Positions 9,196 to 17,771 of a DNA stretch of 64,000 nucleotides are shown one piece after another. Location: NCBI GenBank assembly GCA_963773635.1, contig CAVZBW010000005.1:1178001-1242000 (forward strand). The letters are read 5' to 3'. The stretch is from CAVZBW01 sp963773635 (GTDB taxonomy: Bacteria; Actinomycetota; Acidimicrobiia; Acidimicrobiales; RAAP-2). Under the pieces are notes generated by a model. The model searched no databases. It was given only the letters and a program-made list of their open reading frames with translations, and was not told the DNA's origin. Positions within the stretch are counted from its first letter, which is position 1. Every line of letters starts with the position of its first letter. Both the position numbers and the translations under genes were made by a program.

Positions 9196-9558
9196 ATGGC
9201 TCTCGAACGGCTGGGGCGTGCCCGGGACCGGGCGTGGAAGCGGCTTCTCAAGGTCGGCGTGATCCGCCGGTGGTACGCGAGGCGGCTCATCAAGTTCATC
9301 GAGAAGTCCAAGAAGAAGAAGCGCAAGCTGCCCGAGCACCTCAATCAGGTCGACGTGATGCTCCGGCGCGTGCCCAAGCCCCAGCGCAAGGAGACGCTCG
9401 AGCAGATGCTGATCCCCGGGCAGGAGGAACAGTTTGGTAGGGCCATGCGCCGGGCGGCCGATCGCCAGAACCGCTCCAGCGGGCAGGGCGGTGCCAAGCG
9501 GCGCCCGGGCATGCCCCCCCAGCAGGCGGTCCGTCGCCAGGTGCGGGGACCGCGATGA
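9196..9558 (+). CDS. Basic small protein downstream of glmS, function unknown
   Basis: A 120-residue, strongly basic protein (FIEKSKKKKRKLPEHL, with Arg/Gln-rich tail QQAVRRQVRGPR), starting 18 bases after glmS. It has no membrane segment and no recognised domain. The lysine run and basic, Gly/Gln-rich C-terminus would suit nucleic-acid or ribosome contact, which is a guess from composition. It is likely in the same transcript as glmS. Confidence 0.55.
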   Translation: MALERLGRARDRAWKRLLKVGVIRRWYARRLIKFIEKSKKKKRKLPEHLNQVDVMLRRVPKPQRKETLEQMLIPGQEEQFGRAMRRAADRQNRSSGQGGAKRRPGMPPQQAVRRQVRGPR

Positions 9559-9586
9559 GCGAGTCCTAGCAGGCGCGTCTCCCCCG

Positions 9587-10747
9587 ATGCCCACCCCGCT
9601 GCCGTCGTCGTCGATCCCGGTCCAGCCGCCGCCCGACCACCGGGAGGTGGAGCTGCTCAGCCGTGGCATCCTCTCGGCGGTCTCGCCACCCCAGGGCCCG
9701 ACCCCCACACAACGACTGCTCGTCGCGGCGATCTGCTCGGCCATGACCGGCCACCCGGCCACGTTCGAGGCGCCGCCCATCGGGCCGGACGAGTTCGCCG
9801 CCGGCCTCGCCGTGCGCTCCCTCGACTTTCGGACCCGGATCGTCCAGGTCATGGTGCTCGCCGCCCTGGTGCTGCGGCCGCTGCCGGAGTCGGTGGTCGA
9901 GCGCACGGCCGCTTTTGCCCAGGAGCTGCAGGTCGACGAGGAGATGCTCGAGGTCGCCTCGCGCTTTGCCTCGGGCAGCCTCGGGCTCGCCGCGATCGAC
10001 TTCGAGCGCAACGGGTACACGACAGGATGGCATCCCCAGGACGCAAGGGCACTCCACACCTCCTCGGAGCTGGCCTCGGCGTGGGAGTCGGCGATCGCGG
10101 ACCCGGCCCTCGCCGAGGGCTGGCGGGACCTCGAGGTGCTCCCTCCCGGGACGCTCGGGCGCAGGGTGACCGAGTTTTACCGGGCCCGCGGCTTCGCCTA
10201 CCCCGGTCTCCCCGGTTCGGCCCCTCCGCTGCTCGCCCAGCACGATTGGGTCCACCTGATCGCCGACTACGGGACGACGGTCGAGTCCGAGCTCGAGGTC
10301 TTCGCCTTCATCGCTCGGGCCAACGACGACCTCCACGCGTTCTCCCTACTCGCCATGGTCGTGTGCCTCTTCGAGACCGGCTACCTCCGCACCGGGGCCG
10401 GACTCTTCGAGTACTCCCCCGGACACCTCTCGGCGGGAGGGTCGCTCGAGGGGACCGAGAGGATGGCGACCCGGGTGGCCGACGCCATGCGGCGCGGCGC
10501 GCTCTGCTCCGGGAGCGTGGACTTCCTGCGCACCGACTGGTTCGAGCTGGCGAGCTCGACGGTCGAGGAGGTACGGGAGCACTTCGGGGTGGTGCAAAAG
10601 TCCGAGGAGGCGATCGCCAAGGGATCGGTCGGGCCGTGGGCCCTCGGGGGCATCAGCCCCTACCAGGTGCGCTCAGGTTCCGATCGGGCCGAGCGGGAGG
10701 GTCGCCCCTACGACTCCTATGGGGCGCAGGTCGCCCCGGGGCAGTGA
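9587..10747 (+). CDS. Unknown protein with Coq4-like HDxxH region
   Basis: The product from the ATG at 9587 has 386 residues. The N-terminal half is helical and resembles TerB-like segments (PTQRLLVAAICSAMTGHP). The second half contains HDWVHLIADYGTTVESELEV, which resembles the HDxxHx(n)E metal site of Coq4-family proteins. It is followed by a helical stretch (FSLLAMVVCLFETGYL). No membrane anchor is clear. Its stop overlaps the pyrophosphatase start as GTGA, implying translational coupling. Coq4 acts in ubiquinone assembly, but this sequence is much longer and the resemblance is only local, so I do not assign a pathway. Confidence 0.55.
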   Translation: MPTPLPSSSIPVQPPPDHREVELLSRGILSAVSPPQGPTPTQRLLVAAICSAMTGHPATFEAPPIGPDEFAAGLAVRSLDFRTRIVQVMVLAALVLRPLPESVVERTAAFAQELQVDEEMLEVASRFASGSLGLAAIDFERNGYTTGWHPQDARALHTSSELASAWESAIADPALAEGWRDLEVLPPGTLGRRVTEFYRARGFAYPGLPGSAPPLLAQHDWVHLIADYGTTVESELEVFAFIARANDDLHAFSLLAMVVCLFETGYLRTGAGLFEYSPGHLSAGGSLEGTERMATRVADAMRRGALCSGSVDFLRTDWFELASSTVEEVREHFGVVQKSEEAIAKGSVGPWALGGISPYQVRSGSDRAEREGRPYDSYGAQVAPGQ

Positions 10748-11319
10748 CGCCGACGCAACCGGTCGGCGAACCGGTCGGCGAACCGGTCGGCGAACCGGCA
10801 GGTGATCGGGATGACGGCACGATCGAAGTCATCGTCGAGATCCCGAGGGGGAGCCGAAACAAGTACGAGTACGACCATCAGCGCGGTCTGATCCGTTTGG
10901 ACCGGCGCCTCTTCTCCGCCACCTTCTACCCTGCCGACTACGGATTCCTCCCGGACACGCTCGCCGAGGACGGCGATCCGCTGGACGCCCTCGTCCTGAT
11001 CGACGAGCCGACGTTCCCGGGCTGCCTGGTGGAGGCGAGACCGATCGGCGTCTTCCGCATGTCGGACGAGCGAGGCCCGGACGCGAAGATCATCTGCGTC
11101 GCCTGCGGCGATCCGCAGTGGCAAGCCATCCCCGACCTCGACCACCTCCCCGCCCACCTGACCGAGGAGATCGCCCACTTCTTTCGCGTCTACAAGGACC
11201 TTGAGGCGGGCAAGTCGACCCACGTGCACGGGTACGAGGCGGCGCCAGCCGCCTGGCGGGAGATCCGGCTGTGTCGGGAGCGTGCGCGGCAGGCCGGACC
11301 GGACCACGCCCCGCACTGA
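10744..11319 (+). CDS. ppa: Inorganic pyrophosphatase, family I
   Basis: This enzyme hydrolyses pyrophosphate from biosynthetic reactions. From GTG at 10744 (overlapping the preceding TGA) the protein has 191 residues. The family signature EDGDPLDALV (Asp76, Asp78, Asp81) binds Mg2+, and EIPRGSRNKYEYD and YPADYGFLPDT are canonical. The first 20 residues are an extra, low-complexity extension encoded by a 12-bp tandem repeat (PVGEPVGEPVGE). It is possible that translation really starts later, near the conserved core. The coupling to an unknown Coq4-like gene is unusual. Confidence 0.93.
   Translation: MTPTQPVGEPVGEPVGEPAGDRDDGTIEVIVEIPRGSRNKYEYDHQRGLIRLDRRLFSATFYPADYGFLPDTLAEDGDPLDALVLIDEPTFPGCLVEARPIGVFRMSDERGPDAKIICVACGDPQWQAIPDLDHLPAHLTEEIAHFFRVYKDLEAGKSTHVHGYEAAPAAWREIRLCRERARQAGPDHAPH
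10761..10796 (+). repeat. Three tandem 12-bp units at the 5' end of ppa
   Basis: The unit GGTCGGCGAACC occurs three times without gaps and a partial fourth copy follows. Each unit adds the four residues VGEP to the N-terminus of the pyrophosphatase, ahead of its conserved core. Because the length is a multiple of three, copy-number change would not break the frame. Confidence 0.85.
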
Positions 11320-11341
11320 GAGCGGTCGACGGCGACCGACC

Positions 11342-12283
11342 TCAGGTCCGCTGCCGGCGTGACCGCAGGACGCGCTTGACCGCCCCGCCAAACGAGAGAT
11401 CGCTCTCGGACCACACCGTCCCGACGACCGCGCCCAGGATGATCACGACCCCGATCGCGATGAGCCAGGACATGAGGGCGAAGACGACCCCGATGGGACC
11501 GTACTCGCGGTGGTCGCCGATGATCGTGTTGGAGAAGAAGTACTTGGAGAACACCCCGAGCCCGATCCAGAACAAGGTGGTCGCAACGGCCGGAGCGACG
11601 AACCGTCGGGGCGGCACCCGGCTCCCCACCAGGGTCCACAGCGTGAAGAACCAAAAGGCGACGAGCACCGGCACGCTCATGAGTCCGATCCACACTCGCC
11701 CGCCCTCGACCGGACCGATGGCACGTCCCACCCATCCCGCGAACGACGCCGTGGCCACCGTGGCCACGATCCACACCAGCTGGCGGTGGAAGTCCTTCAT
11801 GCCCCTCGACCGCAGACCGAACAGGCGCTCGTAGATCGCCTGGAGCGTCGCCGCCGTGCCGATCCCGCCAAAGATGGTGAAGATGATCCCCTGGGCGGTG
11901 ACGGCGTTGGACGTCTTGGACGACGAGTTGAAGAGCTGCCCCACCAGGCCGGACGCCTCGTGGTTGAGGCCGAGCTGTCGGGTGAGCCCCGCAACGACGC
12001 TGTGCCCGGCGAGCGCCCCGACGATGATCAGGAAAGGCAGGAAGCACAGCAGCAGGATGGCGGCGAACTGCATGGCCTGGTTGATGAAATCGAGGGCGCT
12101 CAGTCGGTGCCACACCGTGTCCGCGGTCGAGCCCGAATAGCGCGCCTTCGCGGCCTGCGCCTTGCGCCGGATGGCGGAGGAGGACCCGCCATCGTCCGAC
12201 GACCCCTCGACCGTGGTTCCGTTCGGCCTTTCGCTAGCCCCGTCGACCGGGGCCGGGCGGCTATCGCCCTCGAGCGGAGCCAC
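11342..12283 (-). CDS. YihY/BrkB family membrane protein
   Basis: A 313-residue inner-membrane protein with about six hydrophobic helices, matching the YihY family (older name ribonuclease BN, now known to be a misnomer). The family pattern is seen in FIIFTIFGGIGTA-like and WIGLGVFSKYFFS segments. The first 60 residues are hydrophilic and low complexity. It is convergent with ppa and divergent from the DUF503 gene. Function of the family is not settled. Confidence 0.8.
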   Translation of the reverse strand: MAPLEGDSRPAPVDGASERPNGTTVEGSSDDGGSSSAIRRKAQAAKARYSGSTADTVWHRLSALDFINQAMQFAAILLLCFLPFLIIVGALAGHSVVAGLTRQLGLNHEASGLVGQLFNSSSKTSNAVTAQGIIFTIFGGIGTAATLQAIYERLFGLRSRGMKDFHRQLVWIVATVATASFAGWVGRAIGPVEGGRVWIGLMSVPVLVAFWFFTLWTLVGSRVPPRRFVAPAVATTLFWIGLGVFSKYFFSNTIIGDHREYGPIGVVFALMSWLIAIGVVIILGAVVGTVWSESDLSFGGAVKRVLRSRRQRT

Positions 12284-12344
12284 GCCGGCTCACCCGGTCC
12301 TCAGCCACTGGCACCGGTCCCCCCGGGCGGCTAGATCTGCAGTC

Positions 12345-12644
12345 ATGCATGTGGCCGCCCTGCGCATGGACCTGCACCTTCCCTCCAGCGCCTCCCTCAA
12401 GGACAAGCGCTCCGTCGTCCGGCACCTGCTCGAGGCGGCTCGGCACCGCTATCGCGTCAGCGCGGCGGAGGTCGGCCACCTCGATCTCACCCAGCGATCG
12501 GCGATCGGGTTCGCCGTCGTGTCGAGCGATCCCCATCAGGCGGAAGACGTGCTGGACACGGTCGAACGCTTCGTCTGGTCGCATCCCGAGCTGACCGTGC
12601 TGTCAGCCACTCGCCGGTGGCTCGAGGCCACCGCGGAGCTCTGA
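12345..12644 (+). CDS. DUF503 (YlxP-like) protein
   Basis: A 99-residue protein starting MHVAALRMDLHLP. The family pattern of a beta strand, then SLKDKRSVVRHLLEAARHRY and the AEVGHLDLTQRSAIGFAVVS strand pair, is complete. DUF503 proteins usually sit near rbfA or infB and have been linked with ribosome maturation. Here the gene stands alone, divergent from the yihY-like gene. The length is normal. Confidence 0.85.
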   Translation: MHVAALRMDLHLPSSASLKDKRSVVRHLLEAARHRYRVSAAEVGHLDLTQRSAIGFAVVSSDPHQAEDVLDTVERFVWSHPELTVLSATRRWLEATAEL

Positions 12645-12679
12645 CGGCATCAGGGTGGCCACGGCCCGACCTCGAGAGG

Positions 12680-13333
12680 TCAACTCCCGATGGTGGTTCC
12701 GTTGACGCTCGCCGACCAGTCCCCGTTGCTGTTCCCCGCATAGGCGGCAGAGCCGGGTGTGGAGTTGGTCGAGGCCGAGGACCCGCCAGGGCCTCCCGCC
12801 TCCGCATCGGCCTCGCTCCCCGAGCCGACGGCAATCCCCACCGCGGTCGAGCCGGCCCCCTGGGCCGATGCGTTGGCCGTGCCACCCTGGTTGGCGGCGG
12901 CCACGGCAGATCCGCCGCCAGAGGCCTGGGCGTGGCAGCTCGAGCTGCCGCCGGATCCTCCGGAGCTCTGCTCGTCTCCCGTCTGGGCGTGAGCCTGCGC
13001 CCCGCCCCACAGGCTGCTGGCGGTCGCCCAGGCGTGCTGCTCGCAGGCACCCGCCTGGCCCTTGTTGCCCTCGGCGTCCGCGGCGTGCTCGTAGCCCTCA
13101 CCGTGGGCATGAGCACGGGCATGACCGTGCCCGTGTCCATGGGCGCCCGTGGCGAACGCGGGCGTTGCGGCGAGCAGGCAGACACCTGCGACCGTCAGGA
13201 ACCCGAGACCGAGCAGCTCCGCCAAGCCAACCACTGACCACCCCCCATGCGGCCCGCTCGAGCCCCTTCTCGTTGGCGTCGGCACGCTCGGCCCCTGCGC
13301 CGTCCGTCCGTCTCCCCTTGGAGGCTGTCGCAT
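12680..13333 (-). CDS. Secreted Gly/Ala/His-rich protein sharing the C-terminal module of the repeat-protein cluster
   Basis: The product has about 217 residues from the ATG at 13333; a GTG at 13234 is an alternative. A basic leader precedes a hydrophobic signal (LGLGFLTVAGVCLLAATPAFA), cleaved before a His/Gly/Ala-rich stretch (HGHGHGHARAHAHGEG). It has few regular 26-residue units, but its last 58 residues (STAVGIAVGSGSE, then TPGSAAYAGNSNGDWSAS) match the ends of the two large repeat proteins upstream. The His-rich part could bind metal. Three cysteines (GACEQ, SSSCHA and one in the signal) are unlike the cysteine-free neighbours. Function is unknown. Confidence 0.65.
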   Translation of the reverse strand: MRQPPRGDGRTAQGPSVPTPTRRGSSGPHGGWSVVGLAELLGLGFLTVAGVCLLAATPAFATGAHGHGHGHARAHAHGEGYEHAADAEGNKGQAGACEQHAWATASSLWGGAQAHAQTGDEQSSGGSGGSSSCHAQASGGGSAVAAANQGGTANASAQGAGSTAVGIAVGSGSEADAEAGGPGGSSASTNSTPGSAAYAGNSNGDWSASVNGTTIGS

Positions 13334-13399
13334 CGTGATGAGCCTCGATTCGCGCTCCCTGGATCGGTCATCCAGGATTCGGCCGGAGTCCACTATAGA

Positions 13400-13431
13400 C
13401 CACAGCCCCCTGCCGAGGCAGGGGGCTGTGG
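13400..13431 (-). terminator. Perfect 15-bp hairpin downstream of the first repeat-protein gene
   Basis: The arms 13400-13414 and 13417-13431 are exact inverse complements (CCACAGCCCCCTGCC and its partner). It lies 38 bases after the stop of the gene that ends at 13469 and just before the next minus-strand gene. There is no long T-run, so it may act as a Rho-independent-like or RNA-stabilising hairpin. Confidence 0.75.
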
Positions 13432-13468
13432 GTAGATCTCGGTCCCTCTTGCGGGACCAGGCCGGCGC

Positions 13469-14959
13469 CTAGCTGTTGAGCGTGATGCCGTCCTTGCTGG
13501 CCGACCAGTCGCCGTTGCTGTTGCCGGCGTAGGCCGCCGAGCCAGGCGTGGAGCTGGTGTTGGCCGAGCTCGAGCCGGGCTGGTCGGTGGCCGTGGCGTT
13601 GGAGCCGGTCCCGACGGCGATGCCGACCGCGGTGTTGCCGCTGCCGGTTGCGCCGGTCTCGGCCGTGCCGCCGTCGACGGCCGCCGACACTGCCGTGCCG
13701 CCGTCGACGCCCTCGGCGAACGACGTCGTCGGGGTGGGCGCCGGAGTGCTGCTGGTGTTGTAGGCGACCGCCACACCGGTGCCGTCGCCAGCCTCACCGA
13801 AGGCCAAGGCGTTGGTCCCGGGCCCGTTGCTGCTGGCAAGGGCGTAGTTGCCGCTCCCACCCGCCGCGCTGGTGCCGGAGTAGGCGTTGGACGTGCCGCC
13901 GTTGTCCGCAGTGGCGATGCCCACGTTGTCGTTGTTGGAGGTGTCGTTGCCGACACCCGCCTCGGCGTTGGCGTAGCTGCCGTTGTTGGCGGCGGCAAAG
14001 GCGACGTTGAAGTTGTTGGAGCTGTCGTCACCCACACCGGAAGTGGCGAACGCCTGCGAGCCACCGGTCGCCAGCGCCAGCGCCAGGTTGGCGTTGTTGG
14101 AGCTGCCGTTGCCGTTTCCGGCCACCGCACCCGCCTGGCTGTGCCAGAGAGCGACGGCGCCCGCCACGTTGAAGTTGTTGGACGACCAGCTCCCGTTGCC
14201 GGCGTATGCCGTCGCCTCGCCCTTCACGGCGACTGCCACCGCAGTGTTGAAGTTGTTGGACGAATGGTCCCCGTCTCCGGCGTGCGCACGGGCCAGGCCC
14301 TTCACCGCGACGGCGACCGCCGTGTTGAAGTTGTTGGACGACCAGCTCCCGTTGCCGGCCTTGGCGTCGGCGTGCCCCTTGAAGGCAACCGCGAGCGCGG
14401 TGTTGAAGTTGTTGGAGGACTTGTTGCCGTTGCCGGCGTTGGCCTCGGCAAAGCCCTTCACCGAGAGGGCCACCGCCGTATTGAAGTTGTTGAACGACCA
14501 GTTGCCCTTGCCGGCCTGAGCATCCGCGTACCCGCGGAAGGTGCCCGCCACGGCCGTGTTGAAGTTGTTGGACGAGTGGCTCCCCGTACCGGCGTACGAC
14601 CTTGCCACGCCCTTGACGGAGACCGACGCCGCCAGGTTGTGGTGGTTGAAGCCGCCACCGCTCCCGGCATAGGCCTCAGAGAACCCATGCAACGCGAGCG
14701 CCGCTGCGAAGTTGTGGTGGGCGTCAATTCCGAACTGTGCGCCGGTTCCGGCCACGTGTGCGCTCGCGCCGAACGCGGGAGCGCTGGCGAAGCCGAGCAG
14801 GCCTGCCACGCCCAGAGCTCCGGCGCCCACCAAGCCGGTCCGGCCGATGCGGCGGCCCTTCTTGGATCTGCCCTTGCCCTTCACTCCATCGACGCGCGCC
14901 TGCGGAGCGGTGTATCGACCGGACGCTGCTCCTGTGGAAGTTCCTTCGTGGTTTGCCAT
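13469..14959 (-). CDS. Secreted 26-residue tandem-repeat protein (repeat protein A)
   Basis: The product has 496 residues from the ATG at 14959 (AAGGAG just upstream). A 40-residue basic leader with a GRYTAPQARV motif precedes a hydrophobic signal (GLVGAGALGVAGLLGFASA) and a cleavage site after APAFGA. At least eight units of 26 residues follow, with consensus SSNNFNTAVAVAVKG then AxAxAGNG. Asn and Gly positions are fixed and alternating small/hydrophobic residues lie between. A Gly/Ser/Thr-rich region and the shared C-terminal module (NTAVGIAVGTGSNATAT ... NGDWSASKDGITLNS) finish the protein. There is no LPxTG, no membrane anchor and no cysteine in the mature part. The pattern suggests a beta-solenoid or amyloid-type fibre at the cell surface; this is inference. 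Confidence 0.75.
   Translation of the reverse strand: MANHEGTSTGAASGRYTAPQARVDGVKGKGRSKKGRRIGRTGLVGAGALGVAGLLGFASAPAFGASAHVAGTGAQFGIDAHHNFAAALALHGFSEAYAGSGGGFNHHNLAASVSVKGVARSYAGTGSHSSNNFNTAVAGTFRGYADAQAGKGNWSFNNFNTAVALSVKGFAEANAGNGNKSSNNFNTALAVAFKGHADAKAGNGSWSSNNFNTAVAVAVKGLARAHAGDGDHSSNNFNTAVAVAVKGEATAYAGNGSWSSNNFNVAGAVALWHSQAGAVAGNGNGSSNNANLALALATGGSQAFATSGVGDDSSNNFNVAFAAANNGSYANAEAGVGNDTSNNDNVGIATADNGGTSNAYSGTSAAGGSGNYALASSNGPGTNALAFGEAGDGTGVAVAYNTSSTPAPTPTTSFAEGVDGGTAVSAAVDGGTAETGATGSGNTAVGIAVGTGSNATATDQPGSSSANTSSTPGSAAYAGNSNGDWSASKDGITLNS
14160..14640 (-). repeat. 78-bp tandem repeats in repeat protein A
   Basis: The 15-mer GTTGAAGTTGTTGGA (plus-strand reading) recurs about every 78 bases near 14166, 14243, 14321, 14399, 14477 and 14555. 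Each period encodes one 26-residue unit. The variable positions fall mostly at the loop residues (SW, DH, NK) and at residues after KG, while the NNFNTA core is nearly invariant at DNA level. Confidence 0.85.
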
Positions 14960-15053
14960 CGCTCCTTGCCTCTCTCCTGCTCCAAGCTTCACAGCCAAAT
15001 CCCAGACTGCTGGCGCCGGCAAATGGACCCCTCCGCGAGCGCGCCGTGGCGTC

Positions 15054-15082
15054 AAAATAGGTTGCAATCAGGTCCATGTCAA
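15054..15082 (-). promoter_or_regulatory. Promoter of repeat protein A
   Basis: Reading the minus strand, TTGACA (15082-15077) and TATTTT (15059-15054) are separated by 17 bases. It lies about 95 bases before the ATG at 14959. This is close to the sigma-70 consensus and is matched in design by the promoter of repeat protein B. Confidence 0.75.
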
Positions 15083-15294
15083 GCAATGGACCCCCCACAA
15101 CTAGCAGGCAGCGATAGCGCTCCTCAACGTTCTGCAGAATCGCGAACCACTTCGTGACCGGCGCCCGCCTGTTTGGCCCTACCAGGGAGAACAACCTCGT
15201 CGGCGCAGCGTCGGCATGGGAATCGGGGTTGACCGGCTTGGGATCACACCCAAAGTTCGGTGACGCTGCGCGGACGCGCTGAGAGCGCGGACGC

Positions 15295-15326
15295 GCACAA
15301 CCCCCCACCGGGGTGGGGGGTTGTGC
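15295..15326 (-). terminator. Perfect 15-bp hairpin downstream of repeat protein B
   Basis: The arms 15295-15309 (GCACAACCCCCCACC) and 15312-15326 are exact inverse complements around a 2-base centre. It starts 42 bases after the stop at 15368, the same placement as the hairpin behind repeat protein A. The remaining 200 bases up to the repeat-A promoter show no gene. Confidence 0.75.
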
Positions 15327-15367
15327 TGTCGCTTCGTCCCTGTCGCCAGGGAGGTGTGTGCTGCTGC

Positions 15368-17684
15368 TCAGCTGTTGAGCGTGACGCCGTTGTTGCTGGC
15401 AGACCAGTCGCCGTTGCTGTTCCCAGCGTAGGCCGCCGAGCCAGGCGTGGAGCTGGTGTTGGCCGAGCTCGAGCCGGGCTGGTCGGTGGCCGTGGCGTTG
15501 GAGCCAGTCCCGACGGCGATGCCGACTGCGGTGTTGCCGCTGCCGGTTGCGCCGGTCTCAGCCGTACCGCCTGCGACAGCCGCCGACACTGCCGTGCCGC
15601 CGTCGACGCCCTCAGCAAACGAGGTCGTCGGCGTAGCCGCCGGAGTGCTGCCGGTGTTGTAGGCGACCGCCACACCGGTGCCGCCGCCAGCCTCACCGAA
15701 CGCCAAGGCGTTGGTCCCGGGCCCGTTGCTGCTGGCGAGGGCGTAGTTGCCGCTCCCACCTGCCGCGCTGGTGCCGGAGTAGGCGTTGGACGTGCCGCCG
15801 TTGTCCGCAGTGGCGATGCCGACGTTGTCGTTGTTGCTGCTGTTGTCGGCAATGCCGGCCTGGGCGTTGGCGCTGCTTCCGTTGTTGGCAGCAGCGAAGG
15901 CAACGTTGTCGCTGTTGGAGCCACCGTCGCCGACACCCGACGCCGCGAAGGCCTCGGACCCGCCGGTAGCGAGTGCAACCGCCAGGTTGTCGTTGTTGTT
16001 GCTGTTGTTGCCGTCACCGGCCACTGCCTCGGCAGCGCTGCCGCCGAAGGCTCCCGCCAGGGCGACGTTGCCATTGTTGCCGTCGTTGGGGCTGCCGTTG
16101 CCGTTACCGGCTGCCGCGGCGGCCTCGCTGTTATCGAAGGCCAACGCTCCAGCGACGTTGTCGTTGTTGGAGGCGTTGTCGCCGTTACCGGCGGCCGCAG
16201 CTGCCTGACTGTCGCCAATGGCACCAGCCAGGGCGATGTTGCCATCGTTGGAGCTGTTGTCACCGTTTCCGGCGGCGGCCGCAGCCTCGCTGCTCGGGTC
16301 GAACGCCAGCGCCCCGGCGACGTTGCCGTCGTTGGAGCTGTTGTCGCCGTTACCGGCGGCCGCGTCCGCGTGACCCCTGATGCCGATTGCGATGGCGGTG
16401 TTGCCGTCGTTGGAGCTGTTGTCGCCGTTACCGGCGGCCGCGTGGGCACTGCCCTCGAACGCCAGAGCGCCGGCGAGGTTGCCGTCGTTGGAGCTGTTGT
16501 CGCCGTTACCGGCGGCCGCGTCCGCGTGACCCCTGATGCCGATGGCGATGGCAGCGTTGTCCGAGTTGGAGCTGTTGTCGCCGTTACCGGCGGCCGCGTG
16601 CGCCTTGCCCTCGAACGCCAGAGCCCCAGCCAGGTTGTCGTTGTTGGAGCTGTGGTCACCGTTACCGGCAGCCGCGCTCGCGTCGCCCCTGATGCCGGCC
16701 GCCAGAGCAACGTTGTCGTTGTTGGAGGCACCGAAGCTTCCGTTACCGGCAGCCGCATCCGCGTGACCCTCGAAGGCGAGAGCGCCGGCGAGGTTGTCGT
16801 TGTTCGACGCGAACCAGTCACCGTTACCGGCAGCTGCGTGGGCGTCGCCCTTGATGCCGATGGCGATGGCGGTGTTGTCGTTGTTGGAAGCCAGGAAGCT
16901 GCCGTTGCCCGCCGCCGCGTCGGCGTGGCCCTTGTAGGCCAGGGCGCCGGCGACGTTGCCGCTGTTCGAGGCGAAGATGCTCGCCGTTACCGGCCGCCGC
17001 GTGGGCGTCGCCCTCGATGGCCAGGGCGCCAGCCCAGTTGTCGTTGTTGGAGGCGATGAAGCTTCCGTTACCGGCGTCGGCGCTGGCGTGCCCGTCGATG
17101 GCGCCCGCAAGGGCGGTGTTGTCGTTGTTGTCGGCGAAGACGCTGCCGTTACCGGCGTTGGCCTCGGCCGAGCCGAACAGGGCGAAGGCCCCGGCACGGT
17201 TGTTGTCGTTGGTGGCGAAGAGGCTGCCGTCACCGGCGTTGGCCTCTGCACTACCGAAGATCGCTACCGCGTCAGCGTGGTTGTGGTTGTTCGATGCCAG
17301 GATGCCGTCGCCCGCAGATGCCTCAGCGTGACCAAACGCCGAGAAGGCGTCCGCGTGGTTGAAGCTGCTGCTCGAAGCGAAGCCGGCACCAGCCGACGCG
17401 GTGGAGTTCCCGAAGAACGACGCCGCGTGCGCGTGGTTGAGGACCGGCGAGCTGCTGGACTGGGTGTGGAACCCTGGGCCGTGCGTGTGCGCAAAGGCAC
17501 CGAACGCCGGGGTGCTGGCGATTCCCAAGATGCCAGCGGCCCCTAGGACCCCTGCGCCCACGATCCCGGTGCGCCGGACGCGGGGCGAGCTCTGCTCGAC
17601 CAACGCGTGGGCGCCACGGACTCGCTTGGGCGGCGTGTACCGTCCGAATCCGGACTTTGCGTGTGCTCCTCGATGCTTTGCCAT
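15368..17684 (-). CDS. Secreted 26-residue tandem-repeat protein (repeat protein B), one-base frameshift
   Basis: Joining the two frames at about 16981 (one extra G) gives about 771 residues. The start ATG at 17684 opens MAKHRGAHAKSGFGRYTPP, the same GRYT-P-RV leader as repeat protein A, then a signal (TGIVGAGVLGAAGILGIASTP). About twenty 26-residue units follow. Many alternate between two types, LAGALAFEG and TAIAIGIRG, each followed by xAxAAAGNG and SSNN or ASNN, so a 52-residue higher-order period exists. The last ~230 residues are almost identical to those of repeat protein A. No anchor or catalytic motif is visible. The frameshift could be an assembly error in repeats or a real on/off switch. 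Confidence 0.72.
15840..17400 (-). repeat. 78-bp tandem repeats in repeat protein B
   Basis: About twenty periods are seen. The plus-strand words GTTACCGGCGGCCGCGT and GTTGGAGCTGTTGTCGCC recur at 78-base steps near 16340-16660 with almost no change. The N-terminal units are more diverged (FASNNDN, FATNDNN), so the central block looks recently amplified. Confidence 0.85.
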
Positions 17685-17771
17685 GCTGGCCTCTCTCTCC
17701 TCCAATATTCACAGTGAATTCACTGAAAGCAGCAGCGCTCCACCAAACGACCCCTCTGAGAACGCAGGGGC

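Noticed and set aside
6664..10059. Open frame of over 1100 codons on the minus strand opposite glmS and its neighbours
   Set aside because: It is the antisense shadow of high-G+C codons in glmS and adjacent genes; the protein is Arg/Gly/Ala-rich with no domain, and the plus-strand genes explain the region.
15295..15326. Hairpin as an origin or IS terminal repeat
   Set aside because: It is a single perfect stem placed 42 bases after a stop, the same as the other gene's hairpin. There is no transposase or target duplication.
14141..17059. Long plus-strand frames opposite the repeat genes
   Set aside because: They read the complement of the repeat units and lack stops only because the repeats are G+C-rich and periodic. 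The minus strand has leaders, signals, promoters and terminators.
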